Position numbers and translations under genes: made by a program. Positions 33,769 through 44,221 of a stretch of 64,000 bases of DNA are shown one piece after another (position 1 is the first letter of the stretch; each line of letters starts with the position of its first letter). This DNA is from CAIWHR01 sp963709525 (GTDB taxonomy: Bacteria > Pseudomonadota > Gammaproteobacteria > Burkholderiales > Casimicrobiaceae). The notes under the pieces are model-generated. The model was not told where the DNA came from and searched no databases. It worked only from the letters and a program-made list of their open reading frames with translations. The stretch is from positions 62,001-126,000 of the forward strand of contig CAVPXB010000008.1 in NCBI GenBank assembly GCA_963709525.1, written 5' to 3'.

Positions 33769-34992
33769 TCAACCGAAATCGTCGAGCATGATGTTCTCGC
33801 GGTCGACGCCCTGGGCGAGCAGCATTTTGATCACCGCCTGGTTCATCATTCCCGGGCCGCACATGTAGTACTCGATGTCCTCGGGCGCGGGATGATCCTT
33901 GAGGTATTGCTCGAACAGGACATTGTGGATGAAGCCCGTCGCGCCGCTCCAGTTGTCCTCGGGCAGGGGTTCGGACAGCGCGAGGTGCCATTCGAAGTTC
34001 GGGTTGTCCTTCTGCAGTTGCTCGAACTCGTCGACGTAGAACGCTTCGCGCATGCTGCGTGCGCCGTACCAGAAGGTGATCTTGCGTTTCGAGTGCAGCC
34101 GCTTCAGCTGGTCGAAGATGTGCGAACGCATCGGCGCCATCCCGGCGCCGCCGCCGATGAAGCACATTTCTCTGTCGGTGTCGCGGGCGAAGAACTCGCC
34201 GAAAGGGCCGGACACCGTGAGCTCGTCGCCGGGCTTCAGGTTGAACACGTAGGACGACATGATGCCCGGCGGGATGTCGGTGCGGTATTCGGGCGGGAAG
34301 GCGATCCGGATGGTGAACAGCAGCAGGCCCTTCTCCAGCGGGTAGTTGGCCATCGAATACGCGCGCTCGATCGGCTCGGTCAGCACCGACTTGAAGCGCC
34401 AGAGGTCGAACTTGTCCCAGGTGTCGCGGAACTCGGGCTCGATATCGAAGGTCCTGAAATCGATGCTGTGCGGCGGACACTCGAGCTGCACGTAGCCGCC
34501 GGCGCGGAACGGCACTTCGTCGCCCTCGGGAAGCGCCAGCTTCAGTTCCTTGATGAAGGTGGCGACGTTGCGGTTGGAGACGACCTTGCACTTCCACTTG
34601 CGCACGTCGAAGATCTCGGGCGCGATCTCGATCCTCATGTCGCGCTTGACCTTGACCTGGCAGGCGAGGCGGCAGCCGCGCTTCGCCTCGCCGCGGCTGA
34701 TGAAGCCGGTTTCGGTCGGCAGGAGATCGCCGCCGCCTGCCTTGACGATCACCTCGCAGACGCCGCAGGCGCCCTTGCCGCCGCAGGCCGAGGGAATGAA
34801 GATGTGGTTGTTCGACAGCGTCTCGAGCAGCGTCCCGCCGGCGGGCGTCTTCAGCGCCTTGGCGGGGTCGTCGTTGATCAGGATCGAGACTTCGCCGTGC
34901 GCCACGAGCTTGCGCTTGGCGGCCAGCAGCACCGCGACCAGCAGCAGGATCACGCCGGTGAACATCGCGATGCCGGTGATGATTTCGTTCAT
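33769..34992 (-). CDS. nqrF: Na+-NQR subunit F, NADH-oxidising flavoprotein
   Basis: A 407-residue subunit where NADH electrons enter. It has an N-terminal membrane helix (ITGIAMFTGVILLLVAVLLAA) and a [2Fe-2S] ferredoxin domain with SACGGKGACGVCEV and a fourth Cys in RLACQVKV. A ferredoxin-reductase FAD domain (RAYSMANYPLE) and an NAD domain (FIGGGAGMAPMRSHI, YYMCGPGMMNQAV) follow. The length equals that of Vibrio NqrF. It is the last of the six nqr structural genes. Confidence 0.95.
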   Translation of the reverse strand: MNEIITGIAMFTGVILLLVAVLLAAKRKLVAHGEVSILINDDPAKALKTPAGGTLLETLSNNHIFIPSACGGKGACGVCEVIVKAGGGDLLPTETGFISRGEAKRGCRLACQVKVKRDMRIEIAPEIFDVRKWKCKVVSNRNVATFIKELKLALPEGDEVPFRAGGYVQLECPPHSIDFRTFDIEPEFRDTWDKFDLWRFKSVLTEPIERAYSMANYPLEKGLLLFTIRIAFPPEYRTDIPPGIMSSYVFNLKPGDELTVSGPFGEFFARDTDREMCFIGGGAGMAPMRSHIFDQLKRLHSKRKITFWYGARSMREAFYVDEFEQLQKDNPNFEWHLALSEPLPEDNWSGATGFIHNVLFEQYLKDHPAPEDIEYYMCGPGMMNQAVIKMLLAQGVDRENIMLDDFG

Positions 34993-35013
34993 GGCTTTTC
35001 GCCTGTCGCCCGG

Positions 35014-35628
35014 TCAGAGCTGGATGCCGGAGAACATCATGAAGGCGACGGACATCAGCCCCGCCGTGATGAAGGTGATGCCGAGGCCCGCAGTCCGTGG
35101 GGGACGTCGGAGTAGACCATCTTCTCGCGTATCGCCGCCAGCGCGACGATGGCGATCGCGAAGCCCAGCCCCGAGCCGACGCCGTAGACGACGCTTTGGC
35201 CGAACGTGTAGTCGCGCTGATTGCATGAACAGCGACCCGCCCAGGATGACGCAATTGACGGCGATCAGCGGCAGGAACACGCCCAGCGTCGTGTACAGCG
35301 CCGGCGCGTAGCGCTCGACCGCCATTTCGACGATCTGCGTTGCGGCGGCAATGGTGCCGATGAACAGGATGAACGCCAGGAAGCCCAGGTCGATATTCGC
35401 GAGCGAAGGCGAGATCCACGACAGCGCACCCTCCGCCAGCAGCTTCTTCAGGATCAGGTTGTTCAGCGGCACGGTCAGCACCTGGACGAAGACGACGGCC
35501 ACGCCGAGGCCCAGCGCCGTCTCGACCTTCTTCGAGCACGCAAGAAAGCTGCACATGCCCAGGAAGAATGCCAACGCCATGTTCTCGATGAACACGGACT
35601 TTATGAAGAGATTGAGATACATCTCCAT
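35014..35628 (-). pseudogene. nqrE: Na+-NQR subunit E, two frameshifts
   Basis: An integral membrane subunit of about 203 residues with six helices, forming an inverted pair with NqrD around the membrane iron centre. It starts MYLNLFIKSVFIENMALAFFLG and contains FLACSKKVETALGLGVAVV, in which the iron-ligand Cys lies. It then has GFLAFILFIGTIAAATQIVEM and VNCVILGGSLFMQ, the second Cys region. Frames change near 35222 and 35098, after which GLGITFITAGLMSVAFMMFSGI closes the protein. Each is a single-base change in conserved sequence. Confidence 0.88.
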
Positions 35629-35647
35629 CTCGAGGGCTTTCCTTGGG

Positions 35648-36290
35648 TCACTTTTCCTGGAGTTCCGGCTTCCAGGTCCGGAGGATCCATATCAGCAGTG
35701 CAATCGGAGAACAGCGCCGACGGCGCAAGCAGCATCAGTCCGTTCGGCACGTACCAGCCGCCATCCTGGATCGTCGGCAGGATGGTGACACCGAACAACT
35801 TGCCGGCACCGATCAGTTCCCGGAAGGCCGCCACAAGAAGCAGAACCAGGCCGTAGCCCAGTCCGTTGCCGATGCCGTCGAGGAACGAGTCCCAGGGGCC
35901 GGTTCTGCATCGCATAGCCCTCGGCGCGGCCCATCACGATGCAGTTGGTGATGATGAGGCCCACGTAGACCGAAAGCTCCAGGGAAATCTCGAACAGGAA
36001 CGCCTTCAGCACCTGGTCGACCACGATCACCAGCGAGGCGATGATCGCGAGCTGGACGATGATGCGGATGCTGCTGGGCGTGTAGTTGCGCACCAGGCTC
36101 ACCGCCAGGTTGGCAAAGGCGGTGACGACGTCAGGGCGATCGCCATGACGAGCGCCTTGTCGACGCGGGTGGTCACCGCCAGCGCCGAGCAGATGCCCAG
36201 GACCTGAACGCCGATCGGGTTGTTGACGATGATCGGCGTGACCAGCGCGATCTTCTCGTGCTTGCCGAATACGGAGGTCGATGCGCTCAC
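35648..36290 (-). pseudogene. nqrD: Na+-NQR subunit D, three frameshifts
   Basis: A membrane subunit of about 214 residues. It starts at GTG with SVFGKHEKIALVTPIIVNNPI and VLGICSALAV (iron-ligand Cys). After a shift near 36130 it runs ANLAVSLVRNYTPSSIRIIVQLAIIASLVIVVDQVLKAF with YVGLIITNCIVMGRAE (second Cys). After another near 35895 it has FLDGIGNGLGYGLVLLLVAAFRELIG and TIQDGGWYVPNGLML, and a third near 35710 leads to IALLIWILRTWKPELQEK. The stop of nqrC abuts its start. Confidence 0.88.
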
Positions 36291-37086
36291 GATTTCGCTC
36301 CCGCGCGGAACTGTTGAGATAGGGGCCGTAGCCGTCCTTCGAGAACCAGAAGGCGACGATCCGCGATATGCCGTTGCTTGTGATCGTGGCGCCGGACAGG
36401 CCGTCGATCCGGTGTGGATCCTTGTCGGCGGGGCCGGCCTGGCCCTTGATAACCTTGAGCTGGGGCTCCCAGTTGGGATCGTAGGCCTTGCGGCCGTGCC
36501 ACAGCGCCTGCCATTTCGGATTGCCGATCTCGCCGCCCAGCCCCGGCGTCTCCTGCTGGTCGTAGAAGGTCAGTCCGCGTACCGTGTTGCCGTCGCGGTC
36601 GAGCGCGATGAATCCGTAGACGGTGTTCCACATCGCCATGCCCTCGATCGGCAGGACGACGAGCTCCGGCGGCGCGTCCTTGGCGCCCCTGGTCACCAGG
36701 TAGACGGTGCCGTAGGTCGGGATTCGCGACACCAGCGCGCCATTCGGCGGCGCGGCGCGGCTCTGCGCCGGATCGTTGCGCGCCCGCTTCTGGTCGTAGG
36801 TCCGGGCGTCGAGCTTGCCTTCGGGAATCATCTCGCCGGTCTTGATGTCGATCAGGCGGACGACGATGTTCTTGTCGAAGATCGCCTGCAATTCGCGGTC
36901 GGAGAGCTTCTCGCCGGATTTGACGAGCCCGGCGGCGAGCAGCACGTTCTTCTGCCGGTAGACGAGCTGGTTGTTCTCCTGCCGCTCGCGCAGGCCCACG
37001 GCCGACGCGGCAACCAGCAGCGCGCAGACGACGCAGACGGCCGTCGCGAACAGAAATGTATAACCGGTGGAGTCAGTTTTCGGCAC
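36287..37086 (-). pseudogene. nqrC: Na+-NQR subunit C, one frameshift near its end
   Basis: A subunit of about 266 residues with one N-terminal helix (YTFLFATAVCVVCALLVAASAVG) and a periplasmic FMN domain. The FMN is attached to the Thr in GLSGATITSNG near residue 225. Other matches are ENNQLVYRQKNVLLAAGL, GMAMWNTVYGFIALDRDGNTVRGL and YDQQETPGLGGEI. A one-base change near 36315 alters only the last dozen residues, after which the true frame ends at 36287, joined to the nqrD start. Confidence 0.9.
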
Positions 37087-38308
37087 GGCGTTTCATCCGG
37101 CGGGTGATGTTCGCCTTGATCATTCCGTAGTCGATGACGGGCGCCATCACGTTCATGAACAGGATCACCAGCATCATGCACTCGGGGTACGCGGGATTGA
37201 CGACGCGGATCAGCACCACGAACACGCCGATCAGGATTCCGTAGATCCACTTGCCCGTCTCGGTGAACGGCGCCGTCACCGGATCGGTCACCATGAACAC
37301 GGTGCCGAAAGCCCAGCCGCCGGCGACCATGTGCCACCAGAAAGGCACGGCAAACCAGAAGTTGGTCGTCGATCCGATGACATTGAACAACGATGCCATC
37401 GCGATCGTTCCCACCGCGACACCGGCCATCAGCCGCCACGAGGCGATGCCGGTCCCGAGCAGGAGCACGGCGCCGATCAGGCATGCCAGCGCCGAGGTCT
37501 CGCCCATCGAGCCCTTTTCCAGGCCGATGAACGCCTGCCACCACGACAGGTTGAGGTCGGCGAAGGGCGCGGTGGCCTGCCGGACCTGCGCCAGCACCGT
37601 CGCGCCCGAGAAGCCGTCGACGGCAAAGCCCGGAGGCACGGCGGTCCACACCCGGTCGCCCGAGATCTCGGCGGGGTAGGCGAAGAACAGGAAGGCCCGC
37701 GCCGCGAGGGCGACGTTGACGAAGTTCATGCCGGTGCCGCCGAAGACTTCCTTGGCGAAGATGACGCCGAAGCTGATCCCCAGCGCGGCCTGCCACAACG
37801 GCGTCGTCGGCGGAAGGAGCAGCGGGAACAGGATGCCGGTGACGAAAAATCCTTCGTTGATGCCGCCGTGCCCGCGGATGATCGAGAACGCGGCTTCCCA
37901 CGACAGGCCGACGACCATGGTGACGATGTACAGCGGCAGGAAATACAGCGCGCCGTGGAGGACGTTGGCGCCGAAGCTGGAGGCCGAATAGCCCACGCCC
38001 AGCAAGCGGATGACGTCATGCCGCCACCCGACGAGTTCGGCTGCCCGGGCAGGGTCGAGCGCGAGGTTGGCCTGCAGCCCGGTGTTGTACATTGCCATGA
38101 ACACGCAGGGGAACGCGGAGATGACCACGAGAATCATCATCCGCTTCAGGTCGATCGCATCGCGCACGTGGGCGCCGGTCCTGGTGATCTCCGACGGCGA
38201 ATAGAAGAACGTGTCGACGGCCTCGAACAGCGGGAAGAACCGCGCGAACTTGCCGCCCTTCTCGAAATGGTGCCCGACCTGGTCGAGCGCGTTGCGCAGC
38301 GCCTTCAT
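37073..38308 (-). CDS. nqrB: Na+-NQR subunit B
   Basis: A 411-residue membrane subunit that carries a covalent FMN and riboflavin and is central to sodium transport. The FMN threonine is in VDGFSGATVLAQV. About ten helices are visible, plus GHGGINEGFFVTGILFPLLLPP, KEVFGGTGMNFVNVALAARAF and FTETGKWIYGILIG. The start MKALRNALDQVGHHFEKGGKF was chosen from the family N-terminus. It overlaps nqrC by 14 bases and follows nqrA closely. Confidence 0.95.
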   Translation of the reverse strand: MKALRNALDQVGHHFEKGGKFARFFPLFEAVDTFFYSPSEITRTGAHVRDAIDLKRMMILVVISAFPCVFMAMYNTGLQANLALDPARAAELVGWRHDVIRLLGVGYSASSFGANVLHGALYFLPLYIVTMVVGLSWEAAFSIIRGHGGINEGFFVTGILFPLLLPPTTPLWQAALGISFGVIFAKEVFGGTGMNFVNVALAARAFLFFAYPAEISGDRVWTAVPPGFAVDGFSGATVLAQVRQATAPFADLNLSWWQAFIGLEKGSMGETSALACLIGAVLLLGTGIASWRLMAGVAVGTIAMASLFNVIGSTTNFWFAVPFWWHMVAGGWAFGTVFMVTDPVTAPFTETGKWIYGILIGVFVVLIRVVNPAYPECMMLVILFMNVMAPVIDYGMIKANITRRMKRRAEN

Positions 38309-38330
38309 GCGCGGCTTCCCAGCGGACGAT

Positions 38331-39695
38331 TCACGCGTGCTCCTTTTCGATATGCGCGAGCATCTTGCGCAACAGCGGGCCGTACTCGAACTTGCCCGCG
38401 CAGACGAACGTGCACAAGGCGAGGTCCTCCTCGTCGAGTTCGAGCACGCCCAGCGCTTCGGCCCGCTCGACATCATCGGTGAGGAGCGCGCGCAGCAGGA
38501 ACGTGGCCAGAATGTCCATCGGCATCACGCGCTCGTACGCGCCGGTCGGCACCATCGGCCGCGGGGAGCCGTTGGCGCTGGTCGTGAGCGCCAGCTTGCG
38601 ATCGCCGGCGAGCGCGCCGAGGACTACGTGCATGACCGAGAATTTCTCGCGGCCCAGCACGATCCAGCCGAAGAGCTCGCGCTCGCGACCCTCCGACAGC
38701 ACGCTCACCTGCTGGTCGTAGCGCCCGAGGTAGCCATGGATCGCGCCGGGAGCCGTGCGGCCTTCCAGCACCGAACCGGTGATGATGCGCATGTCGCCGG
38801 GCTTCAGTTCGCCGCGCGTGAGGTCGTCGGTCGAGGCGCCCAGGCGGGTGCGCAGCAGGCGCGGGCGCACCACACCGGGCCCTGCCAGCGCGACCACGCG
38901 GTCGACATCGAGCTTGCCGGTGAGGAAAAGGTGGCCGATCGCGGCGACGTCCTGGTAGCCGATGTGCCACACCGTCTTGTGCTCGTGCACGGAATCGAGC
39001 AGATGAATGTGCAGTCCCACGGTTCCGGCGGGATGCGGGCCGGTGAATTCCTCGACCTGAACGCCCGCTTTCGCCTCGCCAGGGAGCGCGCTTCCGGCGG
39101 CACGGCAGAGGAAAATCCTGGCGCCGAGCTTCGCCAGTGCTGCGAGGCCGGCGGCGAAATCGGTGTCGCGCCCGGCAAGCACCACCGGGACCCGTGGCGC
39201 ATGGGGGCGGGTGTCGATCGCGGTGACGAAGATCGAGTGCGGCGTGCTTTCTGGCGCCGGCACCCGGCTGAACGGCCGGGTGCGCAACGCCGTCCACATC
39301 CCCGATTCGACCAGCAGCGCCTTGACTGATGCGGCGTCGAGGCTGGCGACCGGCCGGGCCAGGTATTGCGAAAACGCAAGCTGTGCGTCCGGACTGTCGT
39401 CGGCAGCGATGTCGATGACCAGCGACTGGAAGACACGCATCTCGCCGCGATTGACCGCGGCGACGGTGCCTGCGGCCGGCGCGGTGTAGAGAACGCCGGG
39501 ATTCTTCTTGTCCTCGAAAAGCGGCTGGCCGCGCAGGACGCGATCGCCTTCCTTGACCAGAAGCGTCGGCCGCATGCCGTGATAGTCGGCACCGCAGAGT
39601 GCTACGCGCGTGATCGGATGCGCAGGCTCGATTGTCTGCAGCGGGTCGCCGGCGAGCGGTATGTCAAGACCTTTGCTGATGCGGTGGACGGCCAC
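38331..39695 (-). CDS. nqrA: Na+-NQR subunit A
   Basis: A 454-residue cytoplasmic subunit. It begins HRISKGLDIPLAGDPLQTIE and continues VALCGADYHGMRPTLLVKEGDRVLRGQPLFEDKKNPG, the family opening. Later landmarks are HLLDSVHEHKTVWHIGYQDVAAIGHLFLTGKL, GRYDQQVSVLSEGRERELFGWI and the C-terminal Cys-containing LDEEDLALCTFVCAGKFEYGPLLR. The GTG at 39695 gives VAVHRISK; the open frame extends upstream without similarity. It is first in the nqrABCDEF order. Confidence 0.93.
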   Translation of the reverse strand: MAVHRISKGLDIPLAGDPLQTIEPAHPITRVALCGADYHGMRPTLLVKEGDRVLRGQPLFEDKKNPGVLYTAPAAGTVAAVNRGEMRVFQSLVIDIAADDSPDAQLAFSQYLARPVASLDAASVKALLVESGMWTALRTRPFSRVPAPESTPHSIFVTAIDTRPHAPRVPVVLAGRDTDFAAGLAALAKLGARIFLCRAAGSALPGEAKAGVQVEEFTGPHPAGTVGLHIHLLDSVHEHKTVWHIGYQDVAAIGHLFLTGKLDVDRVVALAGPGVVRPRLLRTRLGASTDDLTRGELKPGDMRIITGSVLEGRTAPGAIHGYLGRYDQQVSVLSEGRERELFGWIVLGREKFSVMHVVLGALAGDRKLALTTSANGSPRPMVPTGAYERVMPMDILATFLLRALLTDDVERAEALGVLELDEEDLALCTFVCAGKFEYGPLLRKMLAHIEKEHA

Positions 39696-39812
39696 TGCAG
39701 GCACTCCCAGGAAAACACCCACTCCTCGATCGCTCCCATGCCGCGCCATGCAGACGGGAAAGCCTCGTTCGAGACCGACTTGAGTGGACGAAGACTAGCG
39801 GCAAGCTCCCCG

Positions 39813-41488
39813 TCATTCGGTCGCATAGGTTTCGTACGTCGGGTCGTACATCTGTGAATTCACGTAGTCCAGAAGATCGGCAGGGCGCGGCAACGTGGCA
39901 TGGCCCTGCGCATAAGCGACCTCCGCGACCGCCACGGCGATACGCGCGGACACGCCGCGCACCTTGGCCAGCGGCGGGTACACGCAACCGGTTTCGAGAT
40001 CGGCGTCCGATACCTGCAGGGCGAGCGAGCGGGCCGCCGCCATGAACATCTCGTCGGTGACGCGCTTCGAGCCGACGGCGATCACACCGAGTCCCACGCC
40101 GGGGAAGATGTACGAATTGTTGCCCTGGCCCGAGACGTAGGTCCTGCCGTTGTAGCTGACCGGCGCGAAGGGGCTGCCGGACGCGTAGATCGCGCAACCA
40201 CCGCTCCATAGGTACGCCTGCTCGGCGGTGCATTCGGCCTTCGATGTCGGGTTCGACAGCGCGAAGATGATCGGGTGGGCGTTGAGGCGCGTCATCTCCT
40301 CGACCACTTCCTGCGTGAAAGTGCCGCCGACGGCCGCGACGCCGATGATGGCGGTCGGCTTCAGGTCCCGGATCGCGGTGATGAAATCGCGGACGGGGGC
40401 GTGATCGTGCGCGTACGGCAGCTTGTGCTCCGCCAGTCCCGTGCGGCTCTTGACGACGAGCCCCTGCGAGTCGACCAGCCAGCAGTGCTGGCGGGCCTCC
40501 GCTTCCGACAGACCTTCGGCCATCATCGCCGCCGACGTCAGATCGGCGATGCCGGTGGCAGCCTCGCCGGCGCCCAGGAACAGCACGCGCTGGTCGGCGA
40601 GTTTGCCGCCGCTGATGCGCAGTGCCGAGAGAACGCCTGCCAGCGCGACGGCTGCCGTGCCCTGGATATCGTCGTTGAACGTGCAGATCTCGTTGCGGTA
40701 TTTCTTGAGCAGCCGGAACGCGTTGTGATTGGCGAAATCCTCGAACTGGATCACCACCCCGGGGAACACGTGCCGCGCGGCGTGGACGAACTCGTCGACC
40801 AGTTCGTCGTAGGGCTGTCCGGTCAGGCGCTTCTGATGCAGCCCGATGTACAGCGGGTCGCTGAGCAGGGCTTCGTTGTTGGTGCCGACGTCCAGCACGA
40901 CCGGCAGGCACTGCGTCGGCTCGACGCCGGCGGCGGCGGTGTAGAGCGCCAGCTTGCCGACCGGAATGCCCATGCCGTTGGCGCCGAGGTCGCCCAGTCC
41001 CAGAATGCGTTCGCCGTCGGTGACGACGATCATCTTGACATTGCGCTCGGGCCAGTTGCGCAGCACGTTCTCGACTCTGGCCGCGGTCGGTCGAACTGAT
41101 GAAGAGGCCGCGCGCGCGCTGGAAGATGTGCCCGTACTGCTGGCAGGCGAGACCCACCGTCGGGGTGTAGACGATCGGCATCATCTCGTCGGGATTGTCG
41201 GTGAGGATGCGGAAGAAGAGCGTCTCGTTGCGGTCGTGCAGTGCGGTGAGGTTGATGTACTTCTCGAGCGGAGAGGTCTTGCGCCGGAAGTTCGCCAGCA
41301 CCCGCGCGACCTGCTCCTCCTGCGTGTTCACATGCGTGCGGCAGCAGGCCGCGCAAACCCAGCGCGTCGCGCTCGGCCTCGGTGAACGCAGTGCCCTTGT
41401 TGAGCGAAGGATCGCGCAGCAATGCGGCTCCCTTGGGAAACCAGGCCAAGGTGGCGGCGACGCGGCCGACGGGATTCTTTGGAAACAT
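39813..41488 (-). pseudogene. maeA: NAD-dependent malic enzyme, two frameshifts
   Basis: Oxidative decarboxylation of malate to pyruvate. Joined pieces give about 555 residues of the large malic enzyme type. They begin VAATLAWFPKGAALLRDPSLNKGTAF; after about 41333 follow YINLTALHDRNETLFFRIL and MMPIVYTPTVGLACQQY (tyrosine/lysine region). After about 41085 the rest is intact, with VVTDGERILGLGDLGANGMGIP, VIQFEDFANHNAFRLLKKY, CTFNDDIQGTAAVALAG and the NAD loop FLGAGEAATGIADL. It supplies pyruvate to the adjacent pyruvate:ferredoxin oxidoreductase. Confidence 0.9.
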
Positions 41489-41582
41489 GGAGGACTCCTC
41501 GTGAATGTAGGCTGGGCGATGGAAGAGGCGGGCGGCGGCGTGGTCCGCGACCGCGCGCCTGCCGCGGCTGCCGGGCGTTGGT

Positions 41583-43212
41583 TCAGATGGTTTCCGGCAC
41601 CATCTTGATCGCGCCGCAGGGGCACTCGGACACGCAGATGCCGCAACCCTTGCAATAATCGTAGTTGAACTCGAAGCGCTTGCCGGGCCCGAGCTTGATC
41701 ACCGAGTTGTCGGGGCACACGCCGTAACAGTTGTCGCACTCGAAGCAGTTGCCGCAGGACAGGCAGCGGCGGGCCTCGAACAGCGCGTTGGTCTCGTCGA
41801 GCCCGCTCACCACCTCGTCGAAGGTCGACGTCCGGCGCGCGATGTCGAGGACCGGCCGCACGGTCTTCGGGCGCGTCGGTGTAGTACCAGGGGTTGAGCT
41901 TGTCGAAGGTCGCCAGCTCGTGCTTCGGCGCCGGCGCGTAGGTCGCACCGGACAACCAGGCGTCGATGTGCCGCGCCGCTTTCTTGCCGTGGCCGACCGC
42001 CACGGTGACGGTGCGCTCCGAGGGCACCATGTCGCCGCCGGCAAAGATGCCGGCGTGACCGGTCATCATGTTGGGACCGACCTGCACGGTGCCGTCCTTG
42101 ATCGCGAGCCCGGGAACGCCGTTGAGCAGCGAGAGGTCGACGTCCTGCCCGAGGGCCAGCACCAGCGTGTCGGCTTCCAGCGTCTCGAACTCGCCGGTCG
42201 GTTGCGGGAAGCCCTTCGCGTCGAGTTCCATCTTCTCGACCGTCAGCGTGCCCTCGTCGGCCATGTTCTTGATCGTCGACAGCCACTTGATCATCACGCC
42301 TTCCTGCAGCGCCTCCTCGACCTCGAAATCGTGCGCGGGCATCTTCTCGCGGTTGCGCCGATAGACGATGATCGCTTCGGTCGCGCCGAGGCGCTTGGCG
42401 GTCCGGGCGACGTCGAGTGCGGTGTTGCCGCCGCCGTAGACGACGACGCGGCGGCCCAGCATCGGCTTGTCTTCGCCCTCCATGTCGCGCAAGACCGAAA
42501 CGGCGTCGAGCATCTTCGCCGCTTCGCCGGCCGGAATGTAGGCGCGCTTGGCGATGTGGGCACCCACAGCGAGGAACGCGGCGTCGAACTTGCCCGCCTT
42601 CATCGTGTCGAGAATGTTGTCGACCTTGCGGTTGTACTCGATCGCGACGCCCATGTCGGTGATGCGCTTCACTTCGGCGTCGAGGATGTCGCGCGGCAGG
42701 CGGTACTTGGGAATGCCGAAACGCATCATCCCCCCGGCGAGCGGTCCCGCTTCCATGATCGTGACCTGATGGCCGACGCGGCGCAGGTGGTAGGCCGCCG
42801 ACAGGCCCGACGGCCCGGCGCCGACGACCAGCACCCGCTTGCCGGTTTCCTTTGGTGGCGCCGCGAACGTCCAGCCGCGCTTGATCGCCTCGTCGCCCAG
42901 AAAGCGCTCCACCGAGTTGATCCCCACCGCGGCGTCGATCTGACCGCGATTGCACGCGCCCTCGCAGGGGTGGTAACAGACCCGCCCCATGACGGCAGGC
43001 AGCGGGTTGTTCTCCGTCAGCTCGCGCCAGGCGGCTTCGTAGTTGCCGCCCTCGGCGTGGAACAGCCACGCCTGGATGTTCTCTCCGGCGGGGCAGGCGT
43101 TGTTGCAGGGCGGCAAGCGGTCGAGATAGACCGGCCGCTCCGTTCGCCACGATCCGGTCTTGTTGGCGAGGCTCGAGCCGACATCGAGCGTGATGGCAAA
43201 GGGCTTATCCAC
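41583..43212 (-). pseudogene. GltD-like NAD(P)-linked flavoprotein with C-terminal ferredoxin, one frameshift
   Basis: About 540 residues. The N-terminal iron-sulfur domain has PPCNNACPAGENIQAW and GRVCYHPCEGACNRG. Two nucleotide domains follow, FAD in VLVVGAGPSGLSAAYHLRR and NAD(P) in VVVYGGGNTALDVARTA, plus the GltD closing motif GIFAGGDMV. After a one-base insertion near 41873 come two [4Fe-4S] sites, CLSCGNCFECDNCYGVCPDN and CKGCGICVSECPCGAI. It starts at GTG within the porB stop region and is the fourth gene of the por operon. It probably passes electrons from the oxidoreductase to NAD(P)+. Confidence 0.85.
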
Positions 43213-44212
43213 GGGCCATCTCCTTGTCGATGAGGCCGAACTTGCGGATGTTCTTGTCGGCGATCGCCTGGATGTGGTCGAGCCGCACCTGATCCGGGGT
43301 CTTGCCGAAGAGATGCGCAAAGCGCTTTTGCAGCTTGAGATACTCGGTGACGGGTACCTGGTGCCGGATCGGGGTGCGACCGGTGATTTCGCCGTGCTCG
43401 GCTTCGAACAGGGGGAACAATCCCGACTCCACCGCCATCCGCGCGATCTTGATGGTGTCCGCGGGCAGCGATCCCCAGCCCAGCGGGCAGGGAACGTGGA
43501 TGTGGACGTAGCGCGAACCGTGCATGTTCATTGCGCGCGTCACCTTGAACTCGAGATCGCGCAGGTTGGCCACGCTCGCGGTGGCGACGTAGGGAATGTT
43601 ATGGGCCATTGCGATCAGCGGCACGTTCTTGCCGGTGCCGAACACGTTGCCGGGTTCGTGGCCGACGGCCATCGTCGTGGCCGTGCGGGCCGTCGGCGGC
43701 GTCGCGCTGGAGCGCTGGACGCCGGTGTTCATGTACGCCTCGTTGTCGTAGCAGATGTAGAGCACGTCGTCGTTGCGCTCGAACATCCCCGACAGGCAGC
43801 CGAAGCCGATGTCGGTCGTGCCGCCGTCACCGCCCTGGGCGACGACGCGGACGTCGCTGCGGCCGGTGACGCGCATCGCTGCCGCGACGCCCGATGCCAC
43901 TGCCGCCGCGTTGCCGAACAGCGAATGGATCCAGGGAATCTGCCATGAGGTTTCCGGGTATGGCGTCGAGAACACCTCCAGGCAGCCGGTGGCATTGACG
44001 GCGATCAGCTTGCCCTTGGTGACGCGCATTGCCGCATCGATGGCGTAGCGGGCGCCGAGCGCCTCGCCACAGCCCTGGCAGGCGCGGTGGCCCGAGTTGA
44101 GGGAATTGGTGCGCTCCATGTTGGCTTGCACCGAGCGCTCGTCTTCGGCGAGCAGCCGGTTGCCGACCGTGAACGTGCCGGTTTGATAGAACTTTACGGG
44201 TTGCATTTCCAT
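43205..44212 (-). CDS. porB: Pyruvate:ferredoxin oxidoreductase beta subunit
   Basis: A 335-residue thiamine-diphosphate-binding subunit of a 2-oxoacid:ferredoxin oxidoreductase. The cofactor motif is AQGGDGGTTDIGFGCLSGMFERN, continuing into CYDNEAYMNTGVQRSSATP, which is very typical of pyruvate-specific enzymes. Cys residues in HRACQGCGEALGARY and others may help hold a [4Fe-4S] cluster. Start and stop are close to the alpha and GltD-like genes. It converts pyruvate and CoA to acetyl-CoA and CO2 together with PorA and PorC. Confidence 0.9.
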   Translation of the reverse strand: MEMQPVKFYQTGTFTVGNRLLAEDERSVQANMERTNSLNSGHRACQGCGEALGARYAIDAAMRVTKGKLIAVNATGCLEVFSTPYPETSWQIPWIHSLFGNAAAVASGVAAAMRVTGRSDVRVVAQGGDGGTTDIGFGCLSGMFERNDDVLYICYDNEAYMNTGVQRSSATPPTARTATTMAVGHEPGNVFGTGKNVPLIAMAHNIPYVATASVANLRDLEFKVTRAMNMHGSRYVHIHVPCPLGWGSLPADTIKIARMAVESGLFPLFEAEHGEITGRTPIRHQVPVTEYLKLQKRFAHLFGKTPDQVRLDHIQAIADKNIRKFGLIDKEMARG

Positions 44213-44221
44213 GGCGCGTTC

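Noticed and set aside
32233..35115. 960-codon open frame on the plus strand opposite apbE, the CBS gene and nqrF
   Set aside because: Spans three real minus-strand genes and shows no domain; composition is typical of antisense frames in GC-rich DNA.
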